Positions 1 through 8,134 of a stretch of 64,000 bases of DNA are shown here, piece after piece (position 1 is the first letter of the stretch; every line of letters starts with the position of its first letter). Under the pieces are notes generated by a model. The model saw only the letters and a program-made list of their open reading frames with translations, did no database searches and had not been told where the DNA came from. Origin of the DNA: Nannocystis punicea (GTDB lineage Bacteria; Myxococcota_A; Polyangia; Nannocystales; Nannocystaceae); contig NZ_CP114040.1 in assembly GCF_026965555.1 (NCBI RefSeq), positions 2,666,001 through 2,730,000 of the forward strand, read 5' to 3'. The translations under genes and the position numbers were made by a program.

Positions 1-828
1 GCGCCGCATCGGCAGCACGACGCGGCGCGCCAGCTCGAGCAGGCGCTGGGCCAGCTGGGCGGCGATCTGCGGGCGGTGTGGGAGATGTCCGAGCTGCTCG
101 GCATGAGCGGGCCGGAGATGGCGGCCGAATTGGCGGTGCCGCTCAACACCGTCTATTCGCGGCTGCGTCTGGCGCGAGGGCAGCTGCAGGCGCGCCTCGG
201 GGAGGCGGAGCTGGCCGCCTGCGCCGCCGCGACGCGCCGGGACGACGCGCCGCCGCCCAGGCAGGCGCAGCGCACGTGGGTGTTGCTGGGGCCGACGCTC
301 GGCAAGACCGCGACCGTCGGCGTGCTCGGAGCCGTGTCGGCGAGCCGCGCGGCGGTCGCTGCGACGCTGATCGTCGCCGGCGGGGCGACGCTGCAGGCGG
401 TCGCGCGCACCGAGCTGCGGCCGGAGAGCGAGGCCCGGGCCGCGGTCGAGCGCGCCGAGAAAGACATGTCCCGAGAGACAGATCGCACGGCGAGCCCGGC
501 GGAGCCGAGCCCCGAGCCGGCGGCGGTCCCGACGCCCGCCCCGGCGCGGGCGCGGATCGATCGGCTGTCGGCCGAGGTGGCGCTGCTCGACGAGGCCCGC
601 GCCCGCCTCGAGGAGGGCGCGCCGGCGGCCGCGTTGACGCTGCTGACCACGCATGCGCGCGAGTTCCCGCGCGGCGCCTTGATGGACGTGCGCGAGGCGG
701 GGCGCGTCGAGGCCCTCTGCGCAATGCAGCGCGGGGCCGAGGCCGAGGCCGTCGCCCGGCGCCTGATCGCCACGCACCCGAGCTCGCCGCTGGCGCAGCG
801 GTTCGAGCGCTACGCGTGCGCGCCCTGA
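1..828 (+). CDS. Sigma-70 family factor, C-terminal part (5' end outside window)
   Basis: The reading frame is open from base 1, so the gene starts upstream of the window. The first ~60 visible residues look like sigma region 4: a helix-turn-helix with the core PEMAAELAVPLNTVYSRLRL, the segment that reads the -35 element. A Pro/Arg-rich linker follows, then a hydrophobic stretch (about bases 310-410) that could be one membrane helix, a Pro/Ala/Glu linker and a helical tail resembling a TPR-like repeat (about bases 550-828). Sigma factors with a membrane-anchored C-terminal extension occur in myxobacteria; the extension may sense an envelope signal, which is inference. A GTG at 76 is only an internal codon, because the homologous region begins before it. 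Regions 1-2 are not visible, so the sigma class cannot be assigned. Confidence 0.75.
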   Translation, partial: APHRQHDAARQLEQALGQLGGDLRAVWEMSELLGMSGPEMAAELAVPLNTVYSRLRLARGQLQARLGEAELAACAAATRRDDAPPPRQAQRTWVLLGPTLGKTATVGVLGAVSASRAAVAATLIVAGGATLQAVARTELRPESEARAAVERAEKDMSRETDRTASPAEPSPEPAAVPTPAPARARIDRLSAEVALLDEARARLEEGAPAAALTLLTTHAREFPRGALMDVREAGRVEALCAMQRGAEAEAVARRLIATHPSSPLAQRFERYACAP

Positions 829-882
829 TTTTCGGCGCGCCCACCCGCATCCGCAACTGCCCGCCCTGCGAAGACGATTCGT

Positions 883-1579
883 GTGTCTGCGGTGACATGG
901 TCTGGGAATCGGCTCGGCGATCTCTACATCGAAGAGGCGCTCCTCCGGGGCCTCGACCTGTCTTCGTGGCATCGCTTCGGATTGACCGGCCTGTACCTGT
1001 CGCACGAGCTTTATCAACACCTCGTGGTCGCGGGCACGGTCGGGCTCCTGATGACCGGGGCGCTCGATCGCTGCCACCACGAACCCGCGCCGGAGCGAGC
1101 GCAGGCGGCCAAAGTGGTGATCCAGGCCTCTGGAGATTCCAGGGCACCGCGGCCGCTCTGCTCGGTCGACGCGTTCATGCGATTCGTGCGCGCGCCGGGT
1201 CTCACTGTGCATTGCCGACGGCGTGGCGGCGAGGGGCCCGACCGCACGTTCGAATTGGAGGACCTGATCGAACCGGGCGCCGACCCGACTGAACTGGATG
1301 CGCTGGCGCGGCGATTCGCCGACGTCACCCACCTGCGGCCGCTCGCGCGGCAGGCTGACGGCATTCTTCTGTCCCACCAGGCAGCTCGCACCGCCTCGTC
1401 TGCGCGGACGGTCGCATCTATTATTTTTCGCCGCTGGGCGACTCTCGATACCACAACCAGGTGATCGCCGACGATCTGACGATCTGGCACGCTTCCTCCG
1501 AGACAGCGCAGCGGTGACGACGTACTACGAGGACGACGGAGAGCAGTATTACCCGCGCGCGTTCCTCGTCGAGGCGTGA
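883..1579 (+). pseudogene. Frameshifted gene of unknown family
   Basis: Protein-like sequence moves through three frames. Frame 1 runs from a GTG at 883 to about 1380. A frame-3 stretch follows (about 1383-1485) with natural-looking residues such as LVCADGRIYYFSPLGDS and VIADDLTIW. It then shifts to frame 2, which ends AVTTYYEDDGEQYYPRAFLVEA without its last two residues at 1579. Joined, the product would be about 230 residues. I do not recognise the family. No signal peptide or membrane helix is evident. Two frame changes in 700 bases suggest an inactivated gene; a local assembly error is the alternative. Other genes in the window run far longer without a break, which favours real decay. Confidence 0.5.
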
Positions 1580-1679
1580 ACGAGGCGCTCGAGCAGCGAT
1601 TGCGACGCCTTGCAAGCAGGGCGTCGAAGGTGCTCGGTGCTGTCGCCGAACAGGCTCGATCGGCGGGCCTCGGTCGCGC

Positions 1680-2333
1680 TCAGGGGATGTCCGCGACGGT
1701 CACGCCGAGCCGCTCGGCGTAGCGCTCGAGCGTCCGCTGCCAGGCCGGGCGCGCCAGGGCCCGATCGTAGTAGGCCCGCAGTCGCGGGTAGTCGGCGAGG
1801 AGGTCGGTCCGCCGGATCTGGCGCAGGACGGTCGCCAGCAGGATATCGGCGACCGTGAAGTCGTCCGCGGCGATCCACGTGCGCCCGTCGAGCCGGCGCT
1901 CGAGCCCGCCGAGGCAGCGGCGGGCCCAGGAGACCAGCGCTGCTCGCTGCTCAGTCCCGCTTGGCAGACCGCCGAGGTCGGTCAGCTGGATCATCGCGAC
2001 CGGCGGCTCGACGGTGGTGAGCGCGGCGAAGCTCCACTGGACGACCGCGATTCGGGCGACGGGGTCGGCCGGCAGCGCGCCGGCCTTCTCCGCCAGGTAG
2101 AGCAGGATGGCGCCCGTCTCGGCGACGACGACGCCGTCGTCGTCGATCACCGGGGCCTGGTGGAACGGGCTGATCGCCACGTACGCCGGGCTGTCGAACT
2201 CGCCGCCGGTGTGGTCGAGCGGGTGGACGCGGTACGGCAGGCCGAGCTCCTCGAGCGCCCACTCCACGCGCAAGTCGCGTGTCTCGCCGATGACCTTTGG
2301 ATGGACCCGGCCGAAGCCGTAGAGCGTGATCAT
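1680..2333 (-). CDS. Glutathione S-transferase family protein
   Basis: A 217-residue protein of normal GST length. The N-terminal thioredoxin-like half (residues 1-85) begins ITLYGFGR, contains the cis-proline segment HQAPVIDDDG and the glutathione-binding step VVAETGAILLYLAEK. The C-terminal helical half (about 95-210) holds the usual N-capping motif as FTVADILLATVLRQI. The family conjugates glutathione to electrophiles or acts as a thiol reductase in the cytoplasm; the substrate cannot be predicted. The ATG at 2333 is preceded by an AGGAGG ribosome site. The gene stands alone, divergent from the unknown gene that starts near 2.65 kb. Confidence 0.9.
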   Translation of the reverse strand: MITLYGFGRVHPKVIGETRDLRVEWALEELGLPYRVHPLDHTGGEFDSPAYVAISPFHQAPVIDDDGVVVAETGAILLYLAEKAGALPADPVARIAVVQWSFAALTTVEPPVAMIQLTDLGGLPSGTEQRAALVSWARRCLGGLERRLDGRTWIAADDFTVADILLATVLRQIRRTDLLADYPRLRAYYDRALARPAWQRTLERYAERLGVTVADIP

Positions 2334-2658
2334 CCGATCCTCCTCATTCGGGCCGTTGCCGATCGTCGTGATTGGCGTTGGGCTCGGCCACGGGGCGACA
2401 GTCTGTGCGAGATCGCTCGCCCCGTCAATCCGACCTCGGTTCGAGTCGGCAGCGGCGCCACGGCCTGCGACCGGATCGGCGCACGCGGGTTCGTACGTAC
2501 TTCATGACGGTCCGTTCGCTGCAGCTCGCGACGCGACAGCATGAGAGCGCCGGCGGGATGATCCTCCGAGCTCATCGGGCCTTTGAGGCAGGTGGCGACC
2601 TGTGACTCCCCGCGGTCCTCGTGGCGAGGTGCCCGGCGCTTCGTGGCATGCTCCGCGA

Positions 2659-3465
2659 ATGGCCGAGAGCGCCCTGTCCGAGCTCGTGGTGTGGAACGAC
2701 CACCCGAGCGGCATCTTTCCCGAGGGGGAGCACTTCTTTCCCGCCGATCGCGAGACGCTCGCAGCGTTGGTCGCAGCGCTCCGGGGCGATCTCGCAGAGA
2801 CACACCTGGTGCCCGTCGCGGAGCTCCTCGACGATCTGGAAGAGGTCCGGCCCGAGCAGAGGCTCCCGCTTCGCCTCACGAACCTGCGCGCCTTCCTTGC
2901 GGCCCATCATTCGCGGCTCGTGGAGGCGCTCGGCCACGAGCGCGTGACCGCGAACACGCTGGCTCACGGCGCCCGGCGCATCGCGCGGCTGCGGGAGCTC
3001 CATGCGCCGGACGTCATCGTCGACCACGACGTCGCAGAGCTCGCGCGGGTCGGAGCGGAGCGCTGGAAGCCGCAGGTCGATCCCTGCGCGTCGTTGCCGG
3101 ACGTCCTGTGGACGGCGAGCATCGTCGATGTCGACGCGCGCCGGGTGAGAGACATACCGCTCGTCGTCGATGCCGACATCACCGACCTCGTCCTGCTCGC
3201 CGCGCAGTGCTGCATCCCGCCCGACGCGACGAGCCTCGCGGCTCCGTGGCTGGAGGGTCTCGATTGGGTGTCCTTGTCCATGAGCGAAGAAGACGACGAG
3301 AGCGATCTGCCGGACGACGTCGTGCGTGTCCGCCCTGCCATCAATACCGACACGGTCGAGCTCCTCGCGTTCGCCGACGTGCGCGGCGTGCCCGAGGCGG
3401 CGTCGCTGGCCCGAGGCGGCGCTCTCTTGCGGGTGCACATGGTGACGAGCGAGCTCGACGACTGA
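2659..3465 (+). CDS. Hypothetical protein, unrecognised
   Basis: I do not recognise this 268-residue acidic protein. The chosen start (ATG 2659, MAESALSELVVWND) follows a purine-rich stretch; an upstream in-frame start at 2602 adds 19 Arg/Pro-rich residues that look non-coding. It is soluble, with no signal peptide or membrane segment. It contains repeated acidic and leucine-rich helices (AELLDDLEEVRPEQRLPLRL) and an acidic stretch (MSEEDDESDLPDD) near residue 210. The length and codon use (G or C in most third positions) support a real gene. It is divergent from the GST gene, 325 bases away, and no neighbour suggests its role. Confidence 0.6.
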   Translation: MAESALSELVVWNDHPSGIFPEGEHFFPADRETLAALVAALRGDLAETHLVPVAELLDDLEEVRPEQRLPLRLTNLRAFLAAHHSRLVEALGHERVTANTLAHGARRIARLRELHAPDVIVDHDVAELARVGAERWKPQVDPCASLPDVLWTASIVDVDARRVRDIPLVVDADITDLVLLAAQCCIPPDATSLAAPWLEGLDWVSLSMSEEDDESDLPDDVVRVRPAINTDTVELLAFADVRGVPEAASLARGGALLRVHMVTSELDD

Positions 3466-3839
3466 GGGGTTGATTCGGCGAGCGCGGGAGATCGCGGCAG
3501 GAGGCTCGCGTCGCTCGTGGTCGCGTCCGCCGCCGGCGCGCAGGTGCACGCGAACGTCGACGCGGTCGACCTCGCGGGAGTTCCCCTCGACGTCCTCCGG
3601 CAGATCACGTGCGACTTCCAGTGCTCTGCAGGAGCACCAGTCGACGAGCCGCCGACGATCTCGTTCGAGCTGCGGCGAGGAGGTCGGCGCCCCGTTGTAT
3701 CGGCTCGGCGTGAATACGACCGAGGGGCGGCCTACGCCACGTTTGACGCCGCTCAAATTCCGGCCGGTCGCGTCTCGCCACAGCTCGAGGAGCCTGAGCA
3801 GTCCCTGCCGCCGCGTCGACGGCAACGCCTTGAGCTCGC
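3466..3839. other. Gap between convergent genes with duplicated gene ends
   Basis: No convincing gene. A plus-strand frame (about 3477-3800) has a natural-looking stretch, VHANVDAVDLAGVPLDVLRQ, and may be a remnant. The right half carries copies of the ends of the two neighbouring leftward genes, described as separate repeat entries: a 51-base copy of the 3' end of the solute-binding-like gene, and an inverted 27-base copy of the 3' end of the SPFH gene. Confidence 0.5.
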
Positions 3840-3887
3840 TCAATTCCGGCCGGTCGCGGCTCGCCACAGCTCGAGGAGCCTGAGCAG
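3751..3887. repeat. Direct repeat of the 3' end of the solute-binding-like gene
   Basis: Bases 3751-3801 and 3838-3887 are almost identical (one extra A in the first copy and a single substitution). On the minus strand both read LLRLLELWR-ATGRN. The copy at 3838-3887 is the true end of the gene with its stop at 3840-3842. In the outer copy the extra base destroys the stop frame. The two copies lie 87 bases apart. It looks like a small tandem duplication that left a dead gene tail. Confidence 0.85.
3811..3837 (+). repeat. Left arm of a 27-base inverted repeat flanking the solute-binding-like gene
   Basis: This segment is the reverse complement of bases 5432-5458 with 25 of 27 positions matching. 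The right arm contains the stop codon of the SPFH gene. The pair brackets almost exactly the gene at 3840-5375, so this arm looks like an inverted copy of the SPFH gene end on the far side of its neighbour. Confidence 0.8.
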
Positions 3888-5375
3888 CACCGGCCCGTCT
3901 GGCCGCGGCGGCTCCTGGTTGGCCGGCTCGAGCTCGATGCCAAAGCGACGCATGTCGAGGAAGGGGTTCTTCTCGAGGTCGAAGGCGTCGAGCGGGCGCG
4001 CGAGTCGCCCCGGCCGCAGGCCATACGTGATCGCGTTCTGCTGAACTTGTTCGCTCTCGAGGTATTGCAGCCAGCGCCGCGCGGCGTCGAGGTTAGGCGC
4101 GCGCTCCTCGTCGTCGGGCCACATCAGCACCGCGGGGTGCTCGGCGACGAGGGTCGGCGACGGGTAGTACACCCGGAGTTCTCCGAGCTCGTCGGAGCTG
4201 AGTCGCGCGAGGATCGGGAAGACGAGGCTCTCGTAGGTGATGACGCCGTCATAGCTCTTCGGGCCGAGGTCGAAGACGTGGTCGGTCAGCAGGAACGCGG
4301 AGGCGAACCATTCGTCACGCCCCGCGTTGCAGCGGCGCAGCCACCGCTGCAAGACCTCGCCCTCGCGCTCGAGCGCAAGCGCGAGGTCGCCGGCGGTGTC
4401 GGCGAGGAGGTGCTGCCGGGCCATCAGCAGGAGCGTCGAGATGCCGCTGGCGGAGGACGTCGGCGCAGGGAACCCGAGCTTGACGCGGCCCCAGGAGCGC
4501 AGCTCTTCGGGCGTAGGAATCAGCGGAGCGGCGGGCGTCGGCTGAGCTGCAGGGGCGGAGCGCTTTTTCTTCGTCACGAGCCGCGTGTCGGGCTGCGGCG
4601 GCGGCGGGTTCCGCTGGGTGTACCAGTCGAGCCAGGTACCCGGGAGCATGTCCTCCTGCAGCACACCGTCGAGCTCGGGTGCGCGAGGAATCGTGGGACA
4701 GAGCGCGTCGACCCAGAACCCCACCCCGTCGCGGTCGGCCTCGCGGATCGCCCGCAGCACTCGGTACTGCTCCTCGTGGAGCAGGGCGACGAGCGGCGAG
4801 CGGACGAGGGGGCGCCGCTCGTCCAGCCGGAACAGCAATTCGTGGGACTGCTCTCGCCAGCGGATCTCCAGGTAGCGCAGCGTGAGCTCCTCGGCCGCCG
4901 CCCACAGCGTCGGCCGCAGCTCACCGCGGAGGATGGCGTTGGCGGTCTCGAAATCGTCGCCCGCGGTCAGTCGCAGCTGGATGTTCGGGCACTTCTCCAT
5001 GAAGGCGTCGGCGGCGCGCGAGAGCCAGGGCCCCTGGTCGATGCTGTGGATGACCTCGACGAGGTGTGGCTTCCCGAGCGGGCCAGGAGGGCCGCAGTCG
5101 AGCGGTGCGTCGCCGACTTCGTCCCGTACCTCGACGAAGTCGGCGACCGGCGGGACGGCGTCGACCAGGTTACCGCCGAGAGCCATGAACGCCGCGATGA
5201 CGCCGACCAAGGCCCACAAGGCGGCGAGAAACAGCGCTTGGCCGAGGATGGACCCCCATCCCCGGCGGCGCACCTCATCTCCACGCCGGGCCGGGGTGCG
5301 GCGGCCGAGCCTGAACAGCGCGATCACGAGAGCAGAGAGCGCGAGGGCGAGAGCGATGTGAATAGCGACTTCCAT
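3840..5375 (-). CDS. Membrane-anchored extracellular solute-binding-like protein
   Basis: A 511-residue protein. Two hydrophobic segments lie at the N-terminus (about residues 3-23 and 42-66), followed by a periplasmic-binding-like body. The body starts with a ligand-loop-like HLVEVIHSIDQGPWLSRAAD and ends with a segment typical of ABC solute-binding proteins (RRWLQYLESEQVQQNAITYGLRPGR, last residue omitted in count, near residue 450). The family binds small ligands outside the membrane; here it seems to stay tethered, so a sensor role is as likely as transport. No ABC permease gene is adjacent. The start at 5375 (MEVAIH) is chosen over 5420 because it begins directly with the membrane segment. 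It is the last gene of a leftward operon, 60 bases after the SPFH gene, and is flanked by inverted repeats. Confidence 0.65.
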   Translation of the reverse strand: MEVAIHIALALALSALVIALFRLGRRTPARRGDEVRRRGWGSILGQALFLAALWALVGVIAAFMALGGNLVDAVPPVADFVEVRDEVGDAPLDCGPPGPLGKPHLVEVIHSIDQGPWLSRAADAFMEKCPNIQLRLTAGDDFETANAILRGELRPTLWAAAEELTLRYLEIRWREQSHELLFRLDERRPLVRSPLVALLHEEQYRVLRAIREADRDGVGFWVDALCPTIPRAPELDGVLQEDMLPGTWLDWYTQRNPPPPQPDTRLVTKKKRSAPAAQPTPAAPLIPTPEELRSWGRVKLGFPAPTSSASGISTLLLMARQHLLADTAGDLALALEREGEVLQRWLRRCNAGRDEWFASAFLLTDHVFDLGPKSYDGVITYESLVFPILARLSSDELGELRVYYPSPTLVAEHPAVLMWPDDEERAPNLDAARRWLQYLESEQVQQNAITYGLRPGRLARPLDAFDLEKNPFLDMRRFGIELEPANQEPPRPDGPVLLRLLELWRAATGRN

Positions 5376-5431
5376 CACGCACATCTCGAAACACGGCGAC
5401 CTGCGCGGCCATCCTCGCACACGGGCATCAA

Positions 5432-5458
5432 GAGCTCAAGGCGCTGCGGTCGACGCGG
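5432..5458 (+). repeat. Right arm of the 27-base inverted repeat
   Basis: Partner of bases 3811-3837 (25 of 27 matches in reverse complement). It overlaps the last codons and stop (5436-5438) of the SPFH gene. The next stretch (about 5450-5510) is made of 12- to 16-base GC-rich tandem units that encode the Ser/Ala/Pro-rich tail of that protein. Confidence 0.8.
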
Positions 5459-6422
5459 AGGCCGTCGACGCGGAGGCCGGCGACGCGGAGGCCGGCGTCG
5501 AGGCCGGCGTCGAGTCACCACCGACGTTGAACAGCAGCGAGGAGCTCGAGCCGGCCCCGCCGCCGAGGACGAGCACCTTGGAGTTGGACGACTTGGCGAG
5601 CTCCGACGTCGCTTCGAGGTCGCGCCAGCGCAGCACGTCGGGGGAGAGGTCGCCGATGATCGTGTTGTAGTCGCGGACGCCGCTCGCCTCGGTCCGCTTG
5701 CGCTGGGCCTCCGCCTCCTCGCGCTCCAGCCGGTGGCGATACTCGAGCGTGAGCTGCTCCTGGCGGTACCTCTCGGCGATCGCGGCGAGGACGGCCTCGG
5801 GCAACTCGAGGTCGACCAGATCGAGCTCCTGGATCTGCACGTACGGCTTCTTCTCCTCGCCGTCACCGAGCTCTTCGCGGCTGAGCGCGGAGATCCGGCG
5901 CAATTCGAGCATCAGGTCGTTGGCGCTCGAGTAGATCTTGTGCGCCGACCGATCCCCGAAGGTCCGCCGGACGTGGGCCTGGATGTCCGGCTTGATCACC
6001 CGCTCGAAGTAATCGGGGCCGATGTCGCGGTGGAGATGCCCGAGCATGTCGCTGTACGGCCGGAACTTCACCGAGACGGAGACAGACAGGTTGAGCCCCT
6101 CGTCGCTGAGGACGTCGAAATCCACCGTCTTCTGCTGCAGGCGCACCTCGTACAGCGTCAGGTGGTCCCACGGCGGGATGATGTGCAGCCCTTCGCCCCA
6201 CACCCTGTCCGTCACGGTGCCTCCGGCGAAATAGCGGTACATCACCCCCTGGCTTCCAGTCGGGACGGTGATGAACATCCGCGGCCACAGGAAGCCGAGC
6301 AACAGCAGCACCACGACCAGCGCGGTGTAGGTGAGGTATTCGACCTGGCCGAGCGTCTTCTCGCTCCACTCGCGGAAGGGCGACCGGTCGTCGACCTCCT
6401 TCGTCTCCTCGGTGTTCGCCAT
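5436..6422 (-). CDS. SPFH/prohibitin-family membrane protein
   Basis: A 328-residue protein with a single N-terminal membrane helix (about residues 28-52, YLTYTALVVVLLLLGFLW) followed by a Band 7 domain: VPTGSQGVMYRYFAGG, GEGLHIIPPWDHLTLYEVRLQ and the SVKFRPYSDMLG region. A charged coiled coil (about 225-265, ERYRQEQLTLEYRHRLEREE) follows. Such proteins form large rings that organise membrane patches and regulate proteases or transport. The tail is a low-complexity Ser/Thr/Ala/Pro repeat made by tandem DNA units. The gene is 6 bases after the small membrane protein gene, so the two are probably co-translated. The position in the operon with a DUF697-like protein and an anchored binding protein suggests a shared membrane assembly, which is inference. 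Confidence 0.85.
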   Translation of the reverse strand: MANTEETKEVDDRSPFREWSEKTLGQVEYLTYTALVVVLLLLGFLWPRMFITVPTGSQGVMYRYFAGGTVTDRVWGEGLHIIPPWDHLTLYEVRLQQKTVDFDVLSDEGLNLSVSVSVKFRPYSDMLGHLHRDIGPDYFERVIKPDIQAHVRRTFGDRSAHKIYSSANDLMLELRRISALSREELGDGEEKKPYVQIQELDLVDLELPEAVLAAIAERYRQEQLTLEYRHRLEREEAEAQRKRTEASGVRDYNTIIGDLSPDVLRWRDLEATSELAKSSNSKVLVLGGGAGSSSSLLFNVGGDSTPASTPASASPASASTASASTAAP

Positions 6423-6428
6423 GAGACG

Positions 6429-6617
6429 TCAGCCTGCTCGTCGATTGGCCTTGCGGGGACCCGAGAATTGGGCGGCGATGAATCCACCGATCGGCGTCAG
6501 CACGATCGACAGCAGCAACGTCCACCAGAAGCCGAGCCGCCGCGTCGTGCCGAGCAGCCCGAGCGCCAGGAGGGTCACTACCGGCAGCGCGTAGACGAAG
6601 AGCAGGGTCAATTCCAT
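6429..6617 (-). CDS. Small two-helix membrane protein
   Basis: A 62-residue protein starting MELTLLFVYALPVVTLLALG, with two hydrophobic helices (about residues 2-22 and 29-50) and a basic C-terminal end (GPRKANRRAG). The ATG at 6617 lies within a longer open frame, but the upstream part is Arg/Ser-rich and unlikely to be translated. It starts 16 bases after the DUF697-like gene and ends 6 bases before the SPFH gene, so it is almost surely part of that operon. I do not recognise a named family; it may be an accessory subunit of the SPFH complex. Confidence 0.7.
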   Translation of the reverse strand: MELTLLFVYALPVVTLLALGLLGTTRRLGFWWTLLLSIVLTPIGGFIAAQFSGPRKANRRAG

Positions 6618-6633
6618 CGCCCGCTCCTTCGGA

Positions 6634-7173
6634 CTAGGCCGGCCCCTGGGGCGACACGTTCGGCGCGCCGGGTCGATTCCGCAGCTCGGCGACCTTCTCC
6701 TTCGCGCCCTCGAATTCGCGCCTGAAGTGCTCGCGCATCCGGTGCGGATCGAAGTCGAGGAAGGTGCCGCCGGATTCGAAGTGCATGACGAAGACGCGGC
6801 CAATGGCGTGAGTGAAGGCGCCGGACGCGACCGGCACGCTGACGATCCCCAGCGCCTGGCCGACCACCGGAATCAGCTTGGCGAAGCTCATCCCGAGCAC
6901 CGCGCCGACACCGACGCCGCCGATCCCGACGAGCAGCGAACCGACGAGCTTCTTGGCGAGATCCTCGCGGAACGTGATGCCGTAGAGCGCGGACAGCTCC
7001 TTGAGCTGCTTGACTTGCACCGCGCTGACGGCGAGCACATCGGCGATCGGGATCGGTACGACCCCGGCGCCGAGCGCCCACAGGACGTTACGATGAATGA
7101 TCGCGTCGGCCTGCATCAGCCGCGTCTCCGGATCGGTGACCATTTCTTTCACTTGTGTCGTCTCGCTGGCCAT
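6634..7173 (-). CDS. DUF697-like (YcjF-type) membrane protein
   Basis: A 179-residue protein. It carries the pattern of DUF697: RNVLWALGAGVVPIPIADVL, then VQVKQLKELSALYGITF, then a glycine-rich membrane segment (LVGSLLVGIGGVGVGAVLG) and a second hydrophobic segment around PVVGQALGIVSVPVASG. The family is associated with membrane GTPases and stress responses in other bacteria; its activity is unknown. The start at 7173 (MASETTQVKEM) is preferred over 7299 because the extra 42 residues are low-complexity. It is the first gene of the four-gene leftward operon, and about 700 bases without a gene lie upstream. Confidence 0.75.
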   Translation of the reverse strand: MASETTQVKEMVTDPETRLMQADAIIHRNVLWALGAGVVPIPIADVLAVSAVQVKQLKELSALYGITFREDLAKKLVGSLLVGIGGVGVGAVLGMSFAKLIPVVGQALGIVSVPVASGAFTHAIGRVFVMHFESGGTFLDFDPHRMREHFRREFEGAKEKVAELRNRPGAPNVSPQGPA

Positions 7174-7867
7174 GAACAGTACCTCACTGCATTTGGGTCC
7201 CAATGTCAAGGTCGTTGCATCGTTTTCCGTGCCGCGTGCGGCGCGCGATTCGGGCCGAGGAGCCCGCTGCGGCCCCGTCTGGCACGCATGAACGCTCACG
7301 CCCGGCGCGGTCGCCCGGCGTTACGATTCGTCGATCATTGCACTGCGAGGCCTCCGGGGCCCACCCGAGGGCAGCGCCTTCCCAGAGCACCTGATGCGAT
7401 GCTTGTATGGTCGGGCGGCGCCCCTGTGACACGAGTCCGATCGTCGCCCGCCGCCCCCTCGATCTGCTCACGCTCGTGCGTGGGATCGTGGCCACGATCG
7501 GCTCCGTGTACGGGTACACGCGCCAGCGCGACGGGTCGCGCAGATCCGCGCGGTTCGCCGGCGATGCCTGGAGATGTGCGCTCGAGACCTCGGTCATCCG
7601 CGGTGAGTCGATACCCGTGCAACGTCTTGTTCGCCGACGAGACGGCGGGAGGACCGCGAGGAGGCGCGGCGCCGATGCGTGCATCGGAAGAAGGTCGGCG
7701 CTGTGACGACTCCCCGTCTGTCGGTTGGGGACACAGCACGTATCGACGACCCTGTTCACCGTCGTCATTCGCCATGCGGCGCGCGCCGGGTGTTGACGGC
7801 GACCGGCCGACGTGCGAGCGTCCTGCCGTTCTCCACATCTGGATCCCGACCGATCAGGAATACTTCC
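7174..7867. other. Gene-free stretch between the SPFH operon and mbtH
   Basis: Nearly 700 bases between divergent transcription units. All open frames here are Arg/Pro-rich shadows with no recognisable protein. It must hold the promoters for the leftward operon and for mbtH. I could not pick out a convincing -35/-10 pair, operator or hairpin. Confidence 0.45.
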
Positions 7868-8098
7868 ATGCGCGACGACGAGACGGATGACACCCGGCGT
7901 TACGAGGTGGTCATCAACCACGAGGAGCAGTACTCGATTTGGTCCGCCGACCGCGAACTGCCGGCCGGATGGCGAAAGGCAGGCAAGAGCGGCGCCAAGC
8001 GAGAGTGCCTCGCCTACATCGATGAAGTGTGGACCGACATGCGGCCGCTGTCCTTGCGGCTCGCCATGGCCGAGGCCGCGGAAGGCCAAGCGGGCTGA
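7868..8098 (+). CDS. MbtH-like NRPS accessory protein
   Basis: A 76-residue protein with the full MbtH signature: a short strand with [12 protein letters not shown], then LPAGWRK, then [19 protein letters not shown] with the three conserved Trp and the DMRP core. MbtH proteins bind NRPS adenylation domains and are needed for their folding or activity. This one almost surely serves the 17-kb NRPS that converges on it. The ATG at 7868 gives the usual family length; the frame extends upstream, but the added residues are not family-like. The exporter gene begins 36 bases after its stop, so the two are likely one transcript. Confidence 0.95.
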   Translation: MRDDETDDTRRYEVVINHEEQYSIWSADRELPAGWRKAGKSGAKRECLAYIDEVWTDMRPLSLRLAMAEAAEGQAG

Positions 8099-8134
8099 GC
8101 CCGCGCGGCCAGCGGCGTACGACGGAATCGAGCC

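Noticed and set aside
4047..6725. 892-residue plus-strand open frame
   Set aside because: It lies opposite the SPFH operon genes, which have clear domains; the product is Arg/Glu-rich with no natural domain, as expected for a shadow in GC-rich DNA.
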